Positions 1-9,307 of a DNA stretch of 64,000 nucleotides are shown here, piece after piece. The notes below the pieces were generated by a model, which saw nothing but the letters and a program-made list of their open reading frames with translations, was not told the DNA's origin and did not search any database. The DNA lies in assembly GCA_039588215.1 (NCBI GenBank), contig JBDHAD010000034.1:1-64000 (forward strand), in the 5' to 3' direction. The stretch comes from JBDHAC01 sp039588215 (GTDB lineage Bacteria; Gemmatimonadota; Gemmatimonadetes; Palauibacterales; Palauibacteraceae). Both the position numbers and the translations under genes were made by a program. Every line of letters starts with the position of its first letter. Position 1 is the first letter of the stretch.

Positions 1-327
1 TTCCGGCTCGAGCGGAGTGACGGTGCCGTCGACGTAGGCGAGATTGAGGTAGTGGAAGCCCATGGCACCGATCGGCGGGTTCTCCCGACAGCCGGTCGCC
101 AGGATGGTGTAGCCTGCATTCTGCGACCCCTGGAAGTTGTGGAAAGGCGCGGTCAGGCGTCGGAGCGCTGCGATTTGCTGGGTGACCGCTGCTGGCGTGT
201 TCTGAGACGCGTTCAAGACGATCGGGGGCACCGCGCTGGGCGAGTCCCCAGTCGCAACCTCCGGTTCGGCGACGCTTTCGCACGCGACAACTGCGAGGAC
301 AACGAATGCGGCGAGTAGCTTCCTCAT
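1..327 (-). CDS. Putative lipoprotein, 5' part (runs off the left edge)
   Basis: The gene starts at an ATG at 325-327, preceded at 7 bases by a strong AGGAGG ribosome-binding site, and is still open at base 1. The N-terminus (MRKLLAAFVVLAVVAC) has a basic start, a hydrophobic core and a lipobox ending at Cys16, so a secreted lipoprotein is expected. The visible part ends in a segment containing GAMGFHYLN and a following 'DGTVTPLEPE'. That pattern recalls uncharacterised secreted proteins of Acidobacteria and Gemmatimonadota, but I cannot name the family. The gene points away from the sigma factor at 571, and the 243 bases between them hold the promoters of both. Its role is unknown. Confidence 0.75.
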   Translation of the reverse strand, partial: MRKLLAAFVVLAVVACESVAEPEVATGDSPSAVPPIVLNASQNTPAAVTQQIAALRRLTAPFHNFQGSQNAGYTILATGCRENPPIGAMGFHYLNLAYVDGTVTPLEPE

Positions 328-570
328 GGTGAAACCTCCTGTGGCGGATGGAGAAGGAGACCGCCCTTCACTGACAAGAGCGTAAAAGTCGGCAGGAACG
401 CCTCACGGCCGCGTGCGGTGCGCTGGTGGGATTGAAGGATTCTGCCGGTTGTATGGGGGGCGGGGCGTCGCTCTATTTAAGGGAGGATGCTCGCTCTATT
501 CGAGGATTGAATCTTGCGCCAAGTATAGCGAGGCGCCTCTTCGGGGCCGTATCCGAACCAAACGTAGGTC

Positions 571-1155
571 ATGGAATCCGAATCCGGGTCCGACATCACC
601 CTGTTGCTCCGGAAGGTGGGAGGTGGAGATCGTGACGCCTTAGACGAGCTCTTTTCCCTCCTGTACGAGCCGCTCCGCCGGCAGGCTCACCATCGTCTTT
701 TGCGTGAACGCTCCGACCACACGCTGAATACGACCGCGCTCGTACACGAGGCGTACCTGAAGCTCGTCGATGTGGATCGGGCCGACTGGAAGGATAAGGC
801 GCATTTTCTCGCCGCTGCCTCCCGAGTCATGCGACACGTCCTCGTCGACCATGCGCGGCAACGCAATGCACAGAAGCGAGGTGGCGGACAGCTGCGGGTG
901 GAGTTCGAGGATGCGGCGCTCGCCATGTCCGACGAGTACGCAGAGGCCGTCGAAGGACTGGACGACGCTCTCACGCGTCTGGAAGCCATGAGTCCTCGCC
1001 AGAGTCAGCTCCTGGAGCAACGCTACTTTGGCGGGCTGAAGCTCAATGAATGCGCCGAGGTGTTGGGCGTATCGCTCGCGACCGTATCCCGCGAGCTGAA
1101 GTTGGCGCGGGCCTGGTTGGCCTGTGAGCTCAACCCAGACTTCGTGGTCGAGTAG
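571..1155 (+). CDS. ECF-family RNA polymerase sigma factor (TIGR02999-like)
   Basis: This 194-residue protein has the two-domain layout of an extracytoplasmic-function sigma factor. A sigma-2 region lies at about residues 10-100, with the signature TALVHEAYLKLV and, further on, RVMRHVLVDHARQRNAQKRGG. A sigma-4 helix-turn-helix lies at about 125-185 (LLEQRYFGGLKLNECAEVLGVSLATVSREL). These signatures fit the group that is usually encoded beside Hanks-type kinases and has no classical anti-sigma factor. The stop codon is two bases from the start of the downstream kinase, so the two are co-transcribed. Its activity is probably controlled by that kinase; this is inferred from gene order in the family. 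In the presumed leader, TCGCTCTATT occurs twice within about 35 bases (near 468-505). Confidence 0.9.
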   Translation: MESESGSDITLLLRKVGGGDRDALDELFSLLYEPLRRQAHHRLLRERSDHTLNTTALVHEAYLKLVDVDRADWKDKAHFLAAASRVMRHVLVDHARQRNAQKRGGGQLRVEFEDAALAMSDEYAEAVEGLDDALTRLEAMSPRQSQLLEQRYFGGLKLNECAEVLGVSLATVSRELKLARAWLACELNPDFVVE

Positions 1156-1157
1156 CT

Positions 1158-3998
1158 ATGTCGAAGGAGCGCTGGGAGGACCTTCAACGACTGTTCTTCG
1201 AGCTCGTCGACCTCGAGGGAGAGGTGCGCACGGCTCGTCTCGCGGAGACCGCCGAGACCGAACCTGAGCTATATGAGCCCCTGCGGCGGTTGCTCGCGGC
1301 GAGCAACAGGACCGATGAGCTGCTGGGCCGTCTCGAGGATCTGATCTCGCATCCTCCCGATCTTGCAGCAGCTCCGGCGACGCACCAGACCTCGCCCGTC
1401 CCGGACCCCCACGGACTCATCGGACGCACCATCTCTCACTACGAGGTGGTCGACCTCATGGGGGCCGGAGGGATGGGCGTGCTGTACAAGGCGGTCGATA
1501 CGCGACTCTCCCGCACGGTGGCCCTGAAGTTCCTCCCGCCGCAGTGGGGTCTCGATGAGACGTTCAAGAAGCGCTTCCTGAGAGAGGCGCGGGCGGCCGC
1601 GGCGCTCGACGACACCAACGTCTGCACGATTCACCAGATCGGCGAGACGGAAGACGGGCGGCTGTTCATCGCGATGCCGTTCTACGAAGGGGAAACCTTG
1701 CGGGACAAGATCGCCCGCGGTCCGCTCGAGGTGGAAGAGGCTCTGGACCTCGCGCGGCAGGCAGCGCGAGGGCTAGCGGTGGCCCACGGTGAAGGATTGA
1801 TCCACCGCGACATCAAGCCTGGAAACCTTATCGTCCCGGATGGAGGCGCGCTCAAGATCCTCGACTTCGGGGTGGCGAAGACGGACGAGACGGCGCTGAC
1901 GGACGTCGGGGTGCGCCTTGGCACGCCAGCTTACATGTCCCCTGAACAGACCCGCGGCGAGGACCTGGACGAGCAGACCGACTTCTGGTCCCTGGGCGTG
2001 GTCCTGTACGAGATGCTCACGGGTCGTCCCCCCTTCCGCGGGGACAACCACAGTACCGTAATCCACGCCATCCGACACGACCAGCCAGAAGCGCCGGAGC
2101 GCTTGCGGGACGACATTCCAGCCGATGTCATCACGCTCGTTCGGGGGCTCCTCAGCAAGGACCCGGCGGGTCGGCGGGAGGCAGCGGCGCAGCTGACCGG
2201 TCAGCCGAGCCCGTCCCGCGAGGTCCGGGCGGACGGACCGTGGAGGCTCTTTCACGAGATCCACCAACGCTCTCTATGGCAGGTGCTGGGGGTCTACCTG
2301 GGCGGCGCCTGGCTGACGCTGTCGGCGGTGGACATGCTCGAAGGCGCCCTCAACCTGCCCGAATGGGCGTCCCCGCTGGCCCCCGTTATGCTTATCGCCG
2401 GCCTTCTGGTCGTCGTGGCAACCGCGTTCGTGCAGGGAGGGGTCGGCGCGGCGAGAGGGCACACACCGCAGCCGCCGGTTGTCCGCGGCTCTGCATCTCG
2501 GAGTGTCCTTACGTGGCGCAACACGCTCTTCGGTGGGATCACGGCCGCTCTCGTCTGGGCGGGAGTCGCGATCGGCTGGCTCCTGTTCGGCGGGCGACCC
2601 GGCCCGGGCGTGGGAGCGCCAACCGACACCGACTCCGCGCTGCGATCGCGTCCGCCGTCACTGGCCGTGCTGCCGCTCAAGAACTACTCGGAGAGTCCGG
2701 GGCAGGATTACCTCGCCGATGGAATGACGGATGAGTTAATCACTACGTTGACGAAGATCGAGGCGCTGCGGGTGATCGCTCACCAGTCCGTACGACGCTT
2801 CAAAGACTCCGAGCTATCCGTGCGCGAGATCGCGGACTCGTTGGGAGTGACACACGTGGTGGGCGGATCCGTGCTGCGGGACGGAGAGCAGGTGCGGATC
2901 ACGGCCAGTCTGATCGATGCAGAGACCGACACTCCGATATGGGAGGATCGCTTTCAGCGGGGACTGGGCGACGTGATGGCGCTGCAGCGCGAGGTGGCGC
3001 TGGCGATCGCGCGGGAGATCGAGATCACACTTACGCCAGAGGATGAGGCACGCCTCGGGTACGCTTCGGAGGTCGATCCGGAAGCATTCGATTTCTACGT
3101 GAAGGGGACGCAGGCGCGGTACAAACTGACCCCGGAGGCATTCGAAGAGGCGGCGGCCTACTTCGAGCAAGCCATCGCGCAGGACTCCAGCTATGCACCG
3201 GCCTGGGCCGGGTTGGCCTGGGTGCTCCCGTCCCGGGGAAAGGACGCGTATCGAGCGAGCGAGTACGCGGAAAGGGCGGTCGAGCTGGATCCGGGCTCGG
3301 CCGAGGCCCATGTCGCGCTCGGACTGATCCGAGAGTTCCACGACTGGGACTGGGTGGGCGCGGGAGAGGCCTTCCGGCAAGCAATCCGGCGGAATCCTGG
3401 GCATGCGGAGGCCCATCTCGAGTTGAGTATGCTCCTGATGCGGCTGAAGCGGTTCGACGAGGCGCTGCGTGAGGCGCAGCAGGCGCTGTACCTGGCCCCC
3501 ATGTCGGCGCGCTTCGAGATGGGCCTGGGGCAGGTCTATCATTTCAGTGGCCGCTACGACGAAGCGCTGGAAACGGCGGTGAGGGCCCGTGACCTGGATT
3601 CGGATTCGTATTTTCCTTACCTGCTCTCGGGATGGGCGTTTGCAGAGCTGGGACAGTATGAGACGGCGGTTGAGGCATTCAACAACGCCAGGGCACTCGG
3701 GTGCGACTGCCTTTCAGATCTCGGATACGTCCATGCCGTCTCGGGCAGGCGCGCGGAGGCCCTGACGCTTCTCGAAACGTTGGAAGCTAATATGAGAAGG
3801 GAGGAAGCATCTGCCCCCTATGACATTGCGGTCGTCTATGCGGGACTCGGAGACCGGGAACAAGCTCTCGACTGGCTGGAGCGGACGGTCGAGAGCGGGG
3901 CGCCGGGACTTGGGATCTACTTGGGCATCGACCTCCGACTCCGCTCCCTGCACGAGGAGCCGCGCTTTCAGGCCCTGCTCGAAGAGGTGGGACTCTAA
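1158..3998 (+). CDS. Membrane Ser/Thr protein kinase with TolB-like and TPR domains
   Basis: A 946-residue Hanks-type kinase. The glycine loop (MGAGGMGVLY, about 101-110), catalytic lysine (VALK, Lys124), HRD (216-218) and DFG (236-238) are all present, as is the SPEQ segment after the activation loop, so it should be active. The kinase domain follows a roughly 90-residue N-terminal helical segment. Two or three membrane segments lie at about 375-480. After them come a TolB-like domain (LAVLPLKNYSES, about 515-640) and several TPR repeats to the C-terminus. The layout is a cytoplasmic kinase with an extracytoplasmic sensory part. It is coupled to the ECF sigma gene (2-base gap). The gene ends 77 bases before the hairpin of tRNA repeat R1, so it is the last gene of cassette A. 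Confidence 0.92.
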   Translation: MSKERWEDLQRLFFELVDLEGEVRTARLAETAETEPELYEPLRRLLAASNRTDELLGRLEDLISHPPDLAAAPATHQTSPVPDPHGLIGRTISHYEVVDLMGAGGMGVLYKAVDTRLSRTVALKFLPPQWGLDETFKKRFLREARAAAALDDTNVCTIHQIGETEDGRLFIAMPFYEGETLRDKIARGPLEVEEALDLARQAARGLAVAHGEGLIHRDIKPGNLIVPDGGALKILDFGVAKTDETALTDVGVRLGTPAYMSPEQTRGEDLDEQTDFWSLGVVLYEMLTGRPPFRGDNHSTVIHAIRHDQPEAPERLRDDIPADVITLVRGLLSKDPAGRREAAAQLTGQPSPSREVRADGPWRLFHEIHQRSLWQVLGVYLGGAWLTLSAVDMLEGALNLPEWASPLAPVMLIAGLLVVVATAFVQGGVGAARGHTPQPPVVRGSASRSVLTWRNTLFGGITAALVWAGVAIGWLLFGGRPGPGVGAPTDTDSALRSRPPSLAVLPLKNYSESPGQDYLADGMTDELITTLTKIEALRVIAHQSVRRFKDSELSVREIADSLGVTHVVGGSVLRDGEQVRITASLIDAETDTPIWEDRFQRGLGDVMALQREVALAIAREIEITLTPEDEARLGYASEVDPEAFDFYVKGTQARYKLTPEAFEEAAAYFEQAIAQDSSYAPAWAGLAWVLPSRGKDAYRASEYAERAVELDPGSAEAHVALGLIREFHDWDWVGAGEAFRQAIRRNPGHAEAHLELSMLLMRLKRFDEALREAQQALYLAPMSARFEMGLGQVYHFSGRYDEALETAVRARDLDSDSYFPYLLSGWAFAELGQYETAVEAFNNARALGCDCLSDLGYVHAVSGRRAEALTLLETLEANMRREEASAPYDIAVVYAGLGDREQALDWLERTVESGAPGLGIYLGIDLRLRSLHEEPRFQALLEEVGL

Positions 3999-4070
3999 GC
4001 AAACCCTTTCTAGCTACGTCGCAAGCGCTCGGGGTCGCTGTTCGCCTCTCTTCACGTCAAACATCTAGAT

Positions 4071-4350
4071 GCACGAAAGCCCGCATGGTTGCGGGCTTTC
4101 TCGTAATCGGGGCGGCGAGATGGCCTGCGATCGCTCCGCGATCCGGCGATCTCCCGCCATGTACATCCAGGTCACACGGTGCAGCATATCAGGGCGGCGA
4201 GATTCAAACTCGCGACCTCCTGAACCCCATTCAACCGGCGCAGCACGCATACACGTCGATACACTTCAGCACACACCGATTGGGCCGTTTTGACCTCCGT
4301 ACACTTCCGTACAAACCTGCACACTCTGTGACAGCTAGCGTGACAGTTCG
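4071..4350. repeat. tRNA-Pro att repeat R1 (hairpin + interrupted tRNA 3' half + arm)
   Basis: Read left to right it holds the hairpin of the tRNA-Pro downstream region (4075-4100), then the reverse complement of the 3' half of tRNA-Pro(GGG) up to the anticodon loop (to about 4234), then a ~115-base arm. The arm has spaced GTACACTTC-like units and ends in TGTGACAG-CTAGCG-TGACAG. The tRNA part is broken by an 82-base insert (4121-4202) that carries a second copy of GGGCGGCGAGA, so this short stretch flanks the insert on both sides. The T arm has one change (TTCAAAC for TTCGAAC in this orientation). The 5' half of a tRNA is absent, so this is not a functional tRNA gene. Confidence 0.85.
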
Positions 4351-4568
4351 ATAGCTCTCGCTTCCCTGCTAGAGAGCCAAGCTCCAGGTTGCGTCACTCC
4401 CCCTGGCATACCGATACTACGGCCGGTGGCTCCTGAATCGCCGGGCGTTCTCTTCACGTAGCGTCCACGCTTCGGGGGTACCTCTCGAAGGAAAACCCCG
4501 TGGAGGTTGTCCTTCTCATCTCATCTGCTCGCATCTCGCGGTTGCAGATCATCATCAGGAGCGACGAC

Positions 4569-5180
4569 ATGACTGAATGGTGGTGGAAGGCCGATTACTA
4601 CGAGACGTGCAACTGCGCCTACGGGTGCCCATGCAACCTGAGCTCGTTGCCCAGCGACGGCACCTGCAAGGCGATCGATGCGTGGCACATCCGCGAGGGC
4701 ATGGCAGGCGATGTCCGCCTCGACGGCTTGAGCATCGCGCTCCTGTGTCACTGGCCCAATCCCATTCACGAGGGCAACGGCTCTATCGTCGTGTACATCG
4801 ACGAACGCGCCGACGAGGCGCAGCGCGAGGCGCTCGCAGCCATCTGTGCGGGGGATGCCGGACCGGGGGGGCCATTCGAGATCTTCGCTGGCACGTGCAC
4901 GGAGCCACCGAGGGTCGTCTACGGCCCCATTACGCTCGAGCGCAATGGCAAGAGCGCGACCATGCGTTGTGGAGACCTGGGGCGAGCCGATCTCGGTCCG
5001 GTTATCTCGGCGATGGATGGCTCCGAGGCGGACATCCGCATGGTAATGCCCGGAGGGTTCATCTGGAGTGACGGCCATATGGTCAACACGGATGTGTGCG
5101 AGGTCGATACCGGCGACTTCAGCTTCCGATTCGCCGACTCGAGTGCCTTTCTCTCCGAGGTCGAGTACAACCTTTCCTGA
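4569..5180 (+). CDS. DUF1326 family protein
   Basis: This 203-residue protein begins with the family hallmark: an N-terminal aromatic and Cys-rich segment (YYETCNCAYGCPC, about residues 10-22). It continues with the conserved pattern ending in a Phe/Tyr-rich strand near the C-terminus. A further in-frame start lies upstream at 4500. I chose ATG 4569 because AGGAG lies just before it and the family starts with 'W(x)W...Y.ETCNC'. The function of DUF1326 is unknown; the CNC/CPC cysteines suggest metal or thiol chemistry. It is followed after 4 bases by a DUF2182 membrane protein, a known pairing, so the two probably form one unit. These are the only genes of cassette B. Confidence 0.88.
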   Translation: MTEWWWKADYYETCNCAYGCPCNLSSLPSDGTCKAIDAWHIREGMAGDVRLDGLSIALLCHWPNPIHEGNGSIVVYIDERADEAQREALAAICAGDAGPGGPFEIFAGTCTEPPRVVYGPITLERNGKSATMRCGDLGRADLGPVISAMDGSEADIRMVMPGGFIWSDGHMVNTDVCEVDTGDFSFRFADSSAFLSEVEYNLS

Positions 5181-5184
5181 ACCC

Positions 5185-5979
5185 GTGGCACCGCTCCCGA
5201 TCGAAGCCGTCCTGAGGCGCGATCGCGCGATCATCCTGGCCGGTCTGGTCCTCATCTCGGTCTGGGCCTGGGCCTACACCGTGAACCAGGCCGCACGGAT
5301 GGGCGACGGGGGGCTGACCACCGCTGCGGGTGCATCCATGGCGATGCCTGCCATGCAGGCGTGGACGGTGGGCGAAGCCCTGCTGGTCTTCGTCATGTGG
5401 GTCGTAATGATGGTGGCGATGATGGTCCCGTCCGCAACGCCCATGTTGCTGCTGTTCGCGACCACCAACCGAAAGCGGCGCCGGGAGGATAGGCCGTTCG
5501 TTCCAACCGGGCTCTTCCTGATCGGCTACCTCGCCATCTGGGGTGGATTCAGCGCCCTGGCGACCACAGGACAGTGGGCTTTGCATTCGGCGGCTCTGCT
5601 GTCACCGATGATGGTGAGCACCAGCCCGCTCCTCGGCGGCAGCTTGCTGGTCGCGGCCGGAGTGTTTCAATGGACCCCGCTGAAGCACAGCTGCCTGCAC
5701 CATTGCCGCTCGCCCATCAGTTTTCTGACCACGCACTGGCGCGAGGGGCGGGCGGGGGCCTTCTACTTGGGTCTGCACCACGGCGCCTACTGCCTCACCT
5801 GTTGTTGGTTGCTGATGTGCCTGCTCTTTGTGACCGGGATCATGAACCTGCTGTGGGTCGCCATCATCGCCGGCCTCGTGCTCGCCGAGAAGGTCCTGCC
5901 CGCCGTCGTGGCGCCGTGGTTGGCACGATGCGCCGGTGTGCTTCTCGTGGGGTGGGGCGCCTGGTTGATCCTGGTATAG
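5185..5979 (+). CDS. DUF2182 family multi-spanning membrane protein
   Basis: A 264-residue protein starting at GTG 5185, four bases after the DUF1326 stop. The frame is open further upstream, but that part overlaps the DUF1326 gene. Six or so hydrophobic segments are visible, including a Met-rich one (MWVVMMVAMMVPSATPM, about residues 72-88). A central segment carries Lys, Cys and His (PLKHSCLHHC, about 163-172), and a later segment has GLHHGAYCLTCCW. DUF2182 is annotated as a predicted metal-binding membrane family. The cysteine and histidine clusters near membrane segments fit that, but the substrate is unknown. It probably acts with the DUF1326 product. The 269 bases that follow, up to repeat R2, show no gene. 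Confidence 0.88.
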   Translation: MAPLPIEAVLRRDRAIILAGLVLISVWAWAYTVNQAARMGDGGLTTAAGASMAMPAMQAWTVGEALLVFVMWVVMMVAMMVPSATPMLLLFATTNRKRRREDRPFVPTGLFLIGYLAIWGGFSALATTGQWALHSAALLSPMMVSTSPLLGGSLLVAAGVFQWTPLKHSCLHHCRSPISFLTTHWREGRAGAFYLGLHHGAYCLTCCWLLMCLLFVTGIMNLLWVAIIAGLVLAEKVLPAVVAPWLARCAGVLLVGWGAWLILV

Positions 5980-6248
5980 GGACTCGCTGGCGAACCGCTG
6001 TTTCCGAATCAGGTGTCTCGCGCGCGCGCGAACGTCCAGCGGGAGGTGTTACGAGCCATCGCTGCCAGCCGCTCCCCCGTCTTCCCACACCGAGAGATCA
6101 GACGTGGGTGCACCTGACGGCGGCCTGCATATCTTCAGTTGCCAGGTATGGGCGCGGCGATGGGTGGTTGAAGCGTTTGATATGGTGAAGCGGCTCGTCT
6201 CTGTGACAACGTAGTCAAGTTGGGAGGCTTACCGAGAGGTCCTTGCAT

Positions 6249-6447
6249 GCACGAAAGCCCACGATCCACGTGGGCTTTCGGCGCAATCGGGGCGGCGAGA
6301 TTCGAACTCGCGACCTCCTGAACCCCATTCAAGCGGCGCAGCACCCGTACACTTCGATACACTTCCGTACACACCGATTTCGGCGTTTTGACTTCCGTAC
6401 ACTTCCGTACACTCCTGCTCACTCTGTGACAGCTAGCGTGACAGTTT
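6249..6447. repeat. tRNA-Pro att repeat R2 (uninterrupted)
   Basis: This is a clean copy of the repeat. The hairpin (6253-6278) has a different stem-loop tip from the other copies. The tRNA-Pro(GGG) 3' half follows in reverse complement (6287-6332), then the arm. The arm holds TACACTTC-type units spaced by about one helical turn and ends in TGTGACAG-CTAGCG-TGACAG. About 40 bases to the left of the hairpin (6210-6248) also resemble the sequence left of R4, with GTCAA-TTGGGAG and AGGTCC in common. The conserved segment therefore reaches past the tRNA hairpin. Confidence 0.88.
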
Positions 6448-6856
6448 GCTGGCGGTGTGATCGGCTGGCACCGGCTGACGGGTCCGGTGCGTCCAGCACA
6501 CGCTCACGCGGCGTGCGCTGAGCACTCTCCCCAGAGGTGGCCGTACTTGCACTGGGTGCGTCTGCGGCACGATCCCGACACGGTAGAACTCTAGGTTCCC
6601 GCCGTTCTGCTTTCCCTGCGACGCCTTGCAAAGGTCGTGTCCGGCACGTTATGGATATTCCGGGCGGCAACTCCCGATCACGCCAGGATTTTCCCGCAAC
6701 GCATCCTCAGGCGACGAGCGGCACAACGCCGTTTGTCGATCCTTTTCTGAATAGGCCGACCACTTGATAGGCAAGTATTCGGCTTCGCTCGGTGGGTGGG
6801 CCACCGCTCGAGGGGTGGACGGGAAGACGAAAGCCCAAGCAGCCCTGGAGGTCCAA
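6448..6856. other. Gene-free stretch at the start of cassette C
   Basis: About 400 bases lie between the arm of R2 and the chosen start of the PD40 protein. I see no convincing coding frame, RNA or transposon end here. An open frame begins at 6764 in phase with the PD40 gene, but its first 31 codons lack signal-peptide character. The region presumably contains the promoter of the next gene. Confidence 0.5.
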
Positions 6857-8626
6857 ATGCGCTGCGCTCGGTTACTCCTCTGTCTCTTGCTGGCGTGTCT
6901 CATCGTTCCCGAGGTGGCCGCCCCTCAGGAACAAGATCAGCCGACCAAGTTCCAGATCTCGCTTCCAGAGGGAGCCGAGATCTGGAACAACTGGTACTAC
7001 GCGGAGCTGGCGATCTCACCAGACGGGCGGTACGTGGTCTTCACCAACCGGGGCGAGAGCCCGCCACGCCTATACCGGAGAGACTTGCGTGAAGGTACGA
7101 CGATCGCGATCCCCGGTATCGATCGTGGAGCGGTGCCGTTCTTTTCTGCAGACGGGCGATGGGTCGCGTTCGTAGCGCAGGGCAAACTGAAGAAGATCCC
7201 GGTCGAAGGCGGGGAGCCTGTCGACCTCGCGGACATAGAGAACTTCTTTGGCGGCGCCTGGGGTCCGGACGGAACGATCGTGTATGCCCCGGAGCCCGGG
7301 GGTGGACTGTACAAAGTCGCGGCCACGGGAGGGCCGCGGGAGCGGCTGACCGAGCGGGGGTGGTATCCGTCCTTTCTCCCCGATGGCCGCTCCGTGCTCT
7401 TCAACACCTGGGAGCTGGGGCCCACCAGCACGATTGCCGTCCTGGACCTACACACCGGACAGACCGATCACTTACCGATCGCCGGGCGCGCCCCACAGTA
7501 CGTCGCCTCTGGTCACCTTCTCTTCGGGCGGGATCTCGATCTCTACGCTGCCGCCTTCGACCCCGCGACTCGAGAGGTCGGCGAAGCACGGCCCATCGTT
7601 CGCGGGGTCGGCACCGGCATCGAGCCACCGCGGCAATTCGCGGTTTCCGAGAACGGAACCCTCGTATACATCGCCGGCGGTAAGGCGCTCCCATCTGAGC
7701 CCGTGCGCGTGGATCTCGAAGGCTCGGTTACGGCACTTGGGATGCCACCCGCGTACTATGTAATTCCCCGTCAATCACCCGACGGGTCTATGATCGCCCT
7801 CGACATTCGAGCCCCCGACAAACGTGACGTGTGGGTCGTGGACGCCACGGGTGGGGAGCCTCGCGCACTCACATCGGATGGCGATAGTTGGCTCGTCGAC
7901 TGGCTGTCGGACGATGAAGTTCTCATCTGGAGGGGGCCGAACCCCGGCACCATCCAGGCCCTTCCAGTCACACCCGGGGGTACGCCGCGCGATCTTGTTT
8001 CTGCGGCGGAAAAGGGTCTCGACTGGATTACCGTTGACGGCATAACCCCTGACGGGGGCAGCCTCGTGGGTCGCGTTCCTTCACAGGGTGAGGGCAATAG
8101 CGACATCGCCCTGTTTGACCTCGGGGGCGACGGAGAGATCGAGGTGCTCGCCGGCTCGACCGAGCCTGGGGTCGAGCACCACACGGGGACTGTCTCGCCA
8201 GACGGGCGGTGGCTCGCCTACGTGACCGACAAGTCCGGCAACCGCGAGGTTCACGTCATGCCTTTCTCGGGGCCCAGCCCCGATCGCATGGTGTCCGGTG
8301 CGGCGAGCGGGTGGGCCACCTACCCGCACTGGTCCCCCGATAGTCGTGGCATCTACTACCGTCAGGGCGGCCGGATGTGGTTCGCCGAGATCGGGACCAA
8401 CCCTGAGGAGCCCATTACCGAGCAGCGCTCACTCTTCGAGATCCCCGACGACATCTTCTCGGGAAGTGGCAACTACACCTTCTCCAACTTCGATCTGGCG
8501 CCGGACGGCCAGTCGTTCCTGATGCTCCGGGGTGTCGGTGAGTGGCAACCACCGAAGCACATCAGCGGCCTCACGAACTTGTTCGGCGCTATCGAGGCCG
8601 CATTCGTTGACGCAGCCCCGGACTGA
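6857..8626 (+). CDS. Secreted PD40/TolB-type beta-propeller protein
   Basis: A 589-residue protein. I start it at ATG 6857 because GGAGG lies 5 bases upstream and a signal peptide then begins at once (MRCARLLLCLLLACLIV). The rest is built from PD40/WD40-like blades with recurrent motifs such as ISPDGRYVVF, FSADGRWVAF, WGPDGTIVY and SPDGRWLAYV, about one per 45-50 residues. It closely resembles the extracytoplasmic half of the kinase in cassette E (shared phrases such as FFGGAWGPD and FRGGAWGPD), but no kinase domain is present. It may be a free-standing relative of those sensor propellers. Ligand or partner is unknown. Confidence 0.85.
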   Translation: MRCARLLLCLLLACLIVPEVAAPQEQDQPTKFQISLPEGAEIWNNWYYAELAISPDGRYVVFTNRGESPPRLYRRDLREGTTIAIPGIDRGAVPFFSADGRWVAFVAQGKLKKIPVEGGEPVDLADIENFFGGAWGPDGTIVYAPEPGGGLYKVAATGGPRERLTERGWYPSFLPDGRSVLFNTWELGPTSTIAVLDLHTGQTDHLPIAGRAPQYVASGHLLFGRDLDLYAAAFDPATREVGEARPIVRGVGTGIEPPRQFAVSENGTLVYIAGGKALPSEPVRVDLEGSVTALGMPPAYYVIPRQSPDGSMIALDIRAPDKRDVWVVDATGGEPRALTSDGDSWLVDWLSDDEVLIWRGPNPGTIQALPVTPGGTPRDLVSAAEKGLDWITVDGITPDGGSLVGRVPSQGEGNSDIALFDLGGDGEIEVLAGSTEPGVEHHTGTVSPDGRWLAYVTDKSGNREVHVMPFSGPSPDRMVSGAASGWATYPHWSPDSRGIYYRQGGRMWFAEIGTNPEEPITEQRSLFEIPDDIFSGSGNYTFSNFDLAPDGQSFLMLRGVGEWQPPKHISGLTNLFGAIEAAFVDAAPD

Positions 8627-8857
8627 GAGCTGCCGAGCAGCTGCGGACCCGGCATGGGGCCTTCAGCGCACGAGATGCTGCGTGGAGGAGCCCGTTACTA
8701 TGGACCTGCCCTGTGGGCCCCCGGCCTGTCAGCCCACAGCCGTGGCGGGCTCGACGTCTCTCCATGCTCCCGTCTACACTGCGGAAAGGGAGACCCGAAA
8801 CTCCGTTTTGCCCGCAGCCTACTGCCACGGCGTCCGACCGTGTGAAAGGAGCCCCCG

Positions 8858-9232
8858 ATGGATGACAGAGACGTCTCAGCGATTCATGGCATGATCGAAC
8901 CGTGGACCCAGGCATGCCTGGACGGCGACTGGGATGCACTCCTCGGCATGTGCAACGAGGATATCGTGTTCATGCCCCCCGGCGAGCCCTCCGTGAGCGG
9001 TGACGCGGTCCGCCCCTGGCTGGATGGGCTCTTGATCCGAAGCATGACGTGGAGCATCGATCAGATCGAGGTCCGCGGTGACCTGGCGTACCTGAAAGGT
9101 CCGGTCGAGGAGGTCCTCGAGATCGACGGACAGGAAGAGCGCTTCAACGGGAAGTACAGCGATCTAATGCGAAGAGGGGCCGACGGCATGTGGCGCTTTT
9201 CGGTCATCATGTGGAACTCGGACGAGTCCTGA
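8858..9232 (+). CDS. SnoaL/DUF4440-like (NTF2 fold) protein
   Basis: A 124-residue protein with the NTF2-like pattern: an N-terminal helix ending in WTQACLDGDWDALLGMCNEDIVFMPPGEP, a central helix, and C-terminal strands ending in GMWRFSVIMWN. An AAGGAG site precedes the ATG. There is no signal peptide, so it is cytoplasmic, unlike the SnoaL-like proteins encoded further right in the same cassette. The family covers ketosteroid-isomerase-like enzymes and small-molecule-binding proteins; nothing here shows which. It lies 230 bases after the PD40 gene and just left of a damaged IS481 copy. Confidence 0.8.
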   Translation: MDDRDVSAIHGMIEPWTQACLDGDWDALLGMCNEDIVFMPPGEPSVSGDAVRPWLDGLLIRSMTWSIDQIEVRGDLAYLKGPVEEVLEIDGQEERFNGKYSDLMRRGADGMWRFSVIMWNSDES

Positions 9233-9307
9233 AGTAGAGGGAGACGACGGACGAGCGCATCGACAGGCTAGATCGGTGGGTACGGTGGTGGGTCCGACCG
9301 AGGCTAC

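Noticed and set aside
4500..4568. An upstream GTG start at 4500 for the DUF1326 protein
   Set aside because: The extra 23 residues are not part of the family, and the good ribosome-binding site precedes ATG 4569.
6300..6420. A CRISPR array or plasmid iterons in the TACACTTC repeats
   Set aside because: The units are about 10 bp apart with no unique spacers, only four or so per site, and always attached to the tRNA fragment. No cas or rep genes are present.
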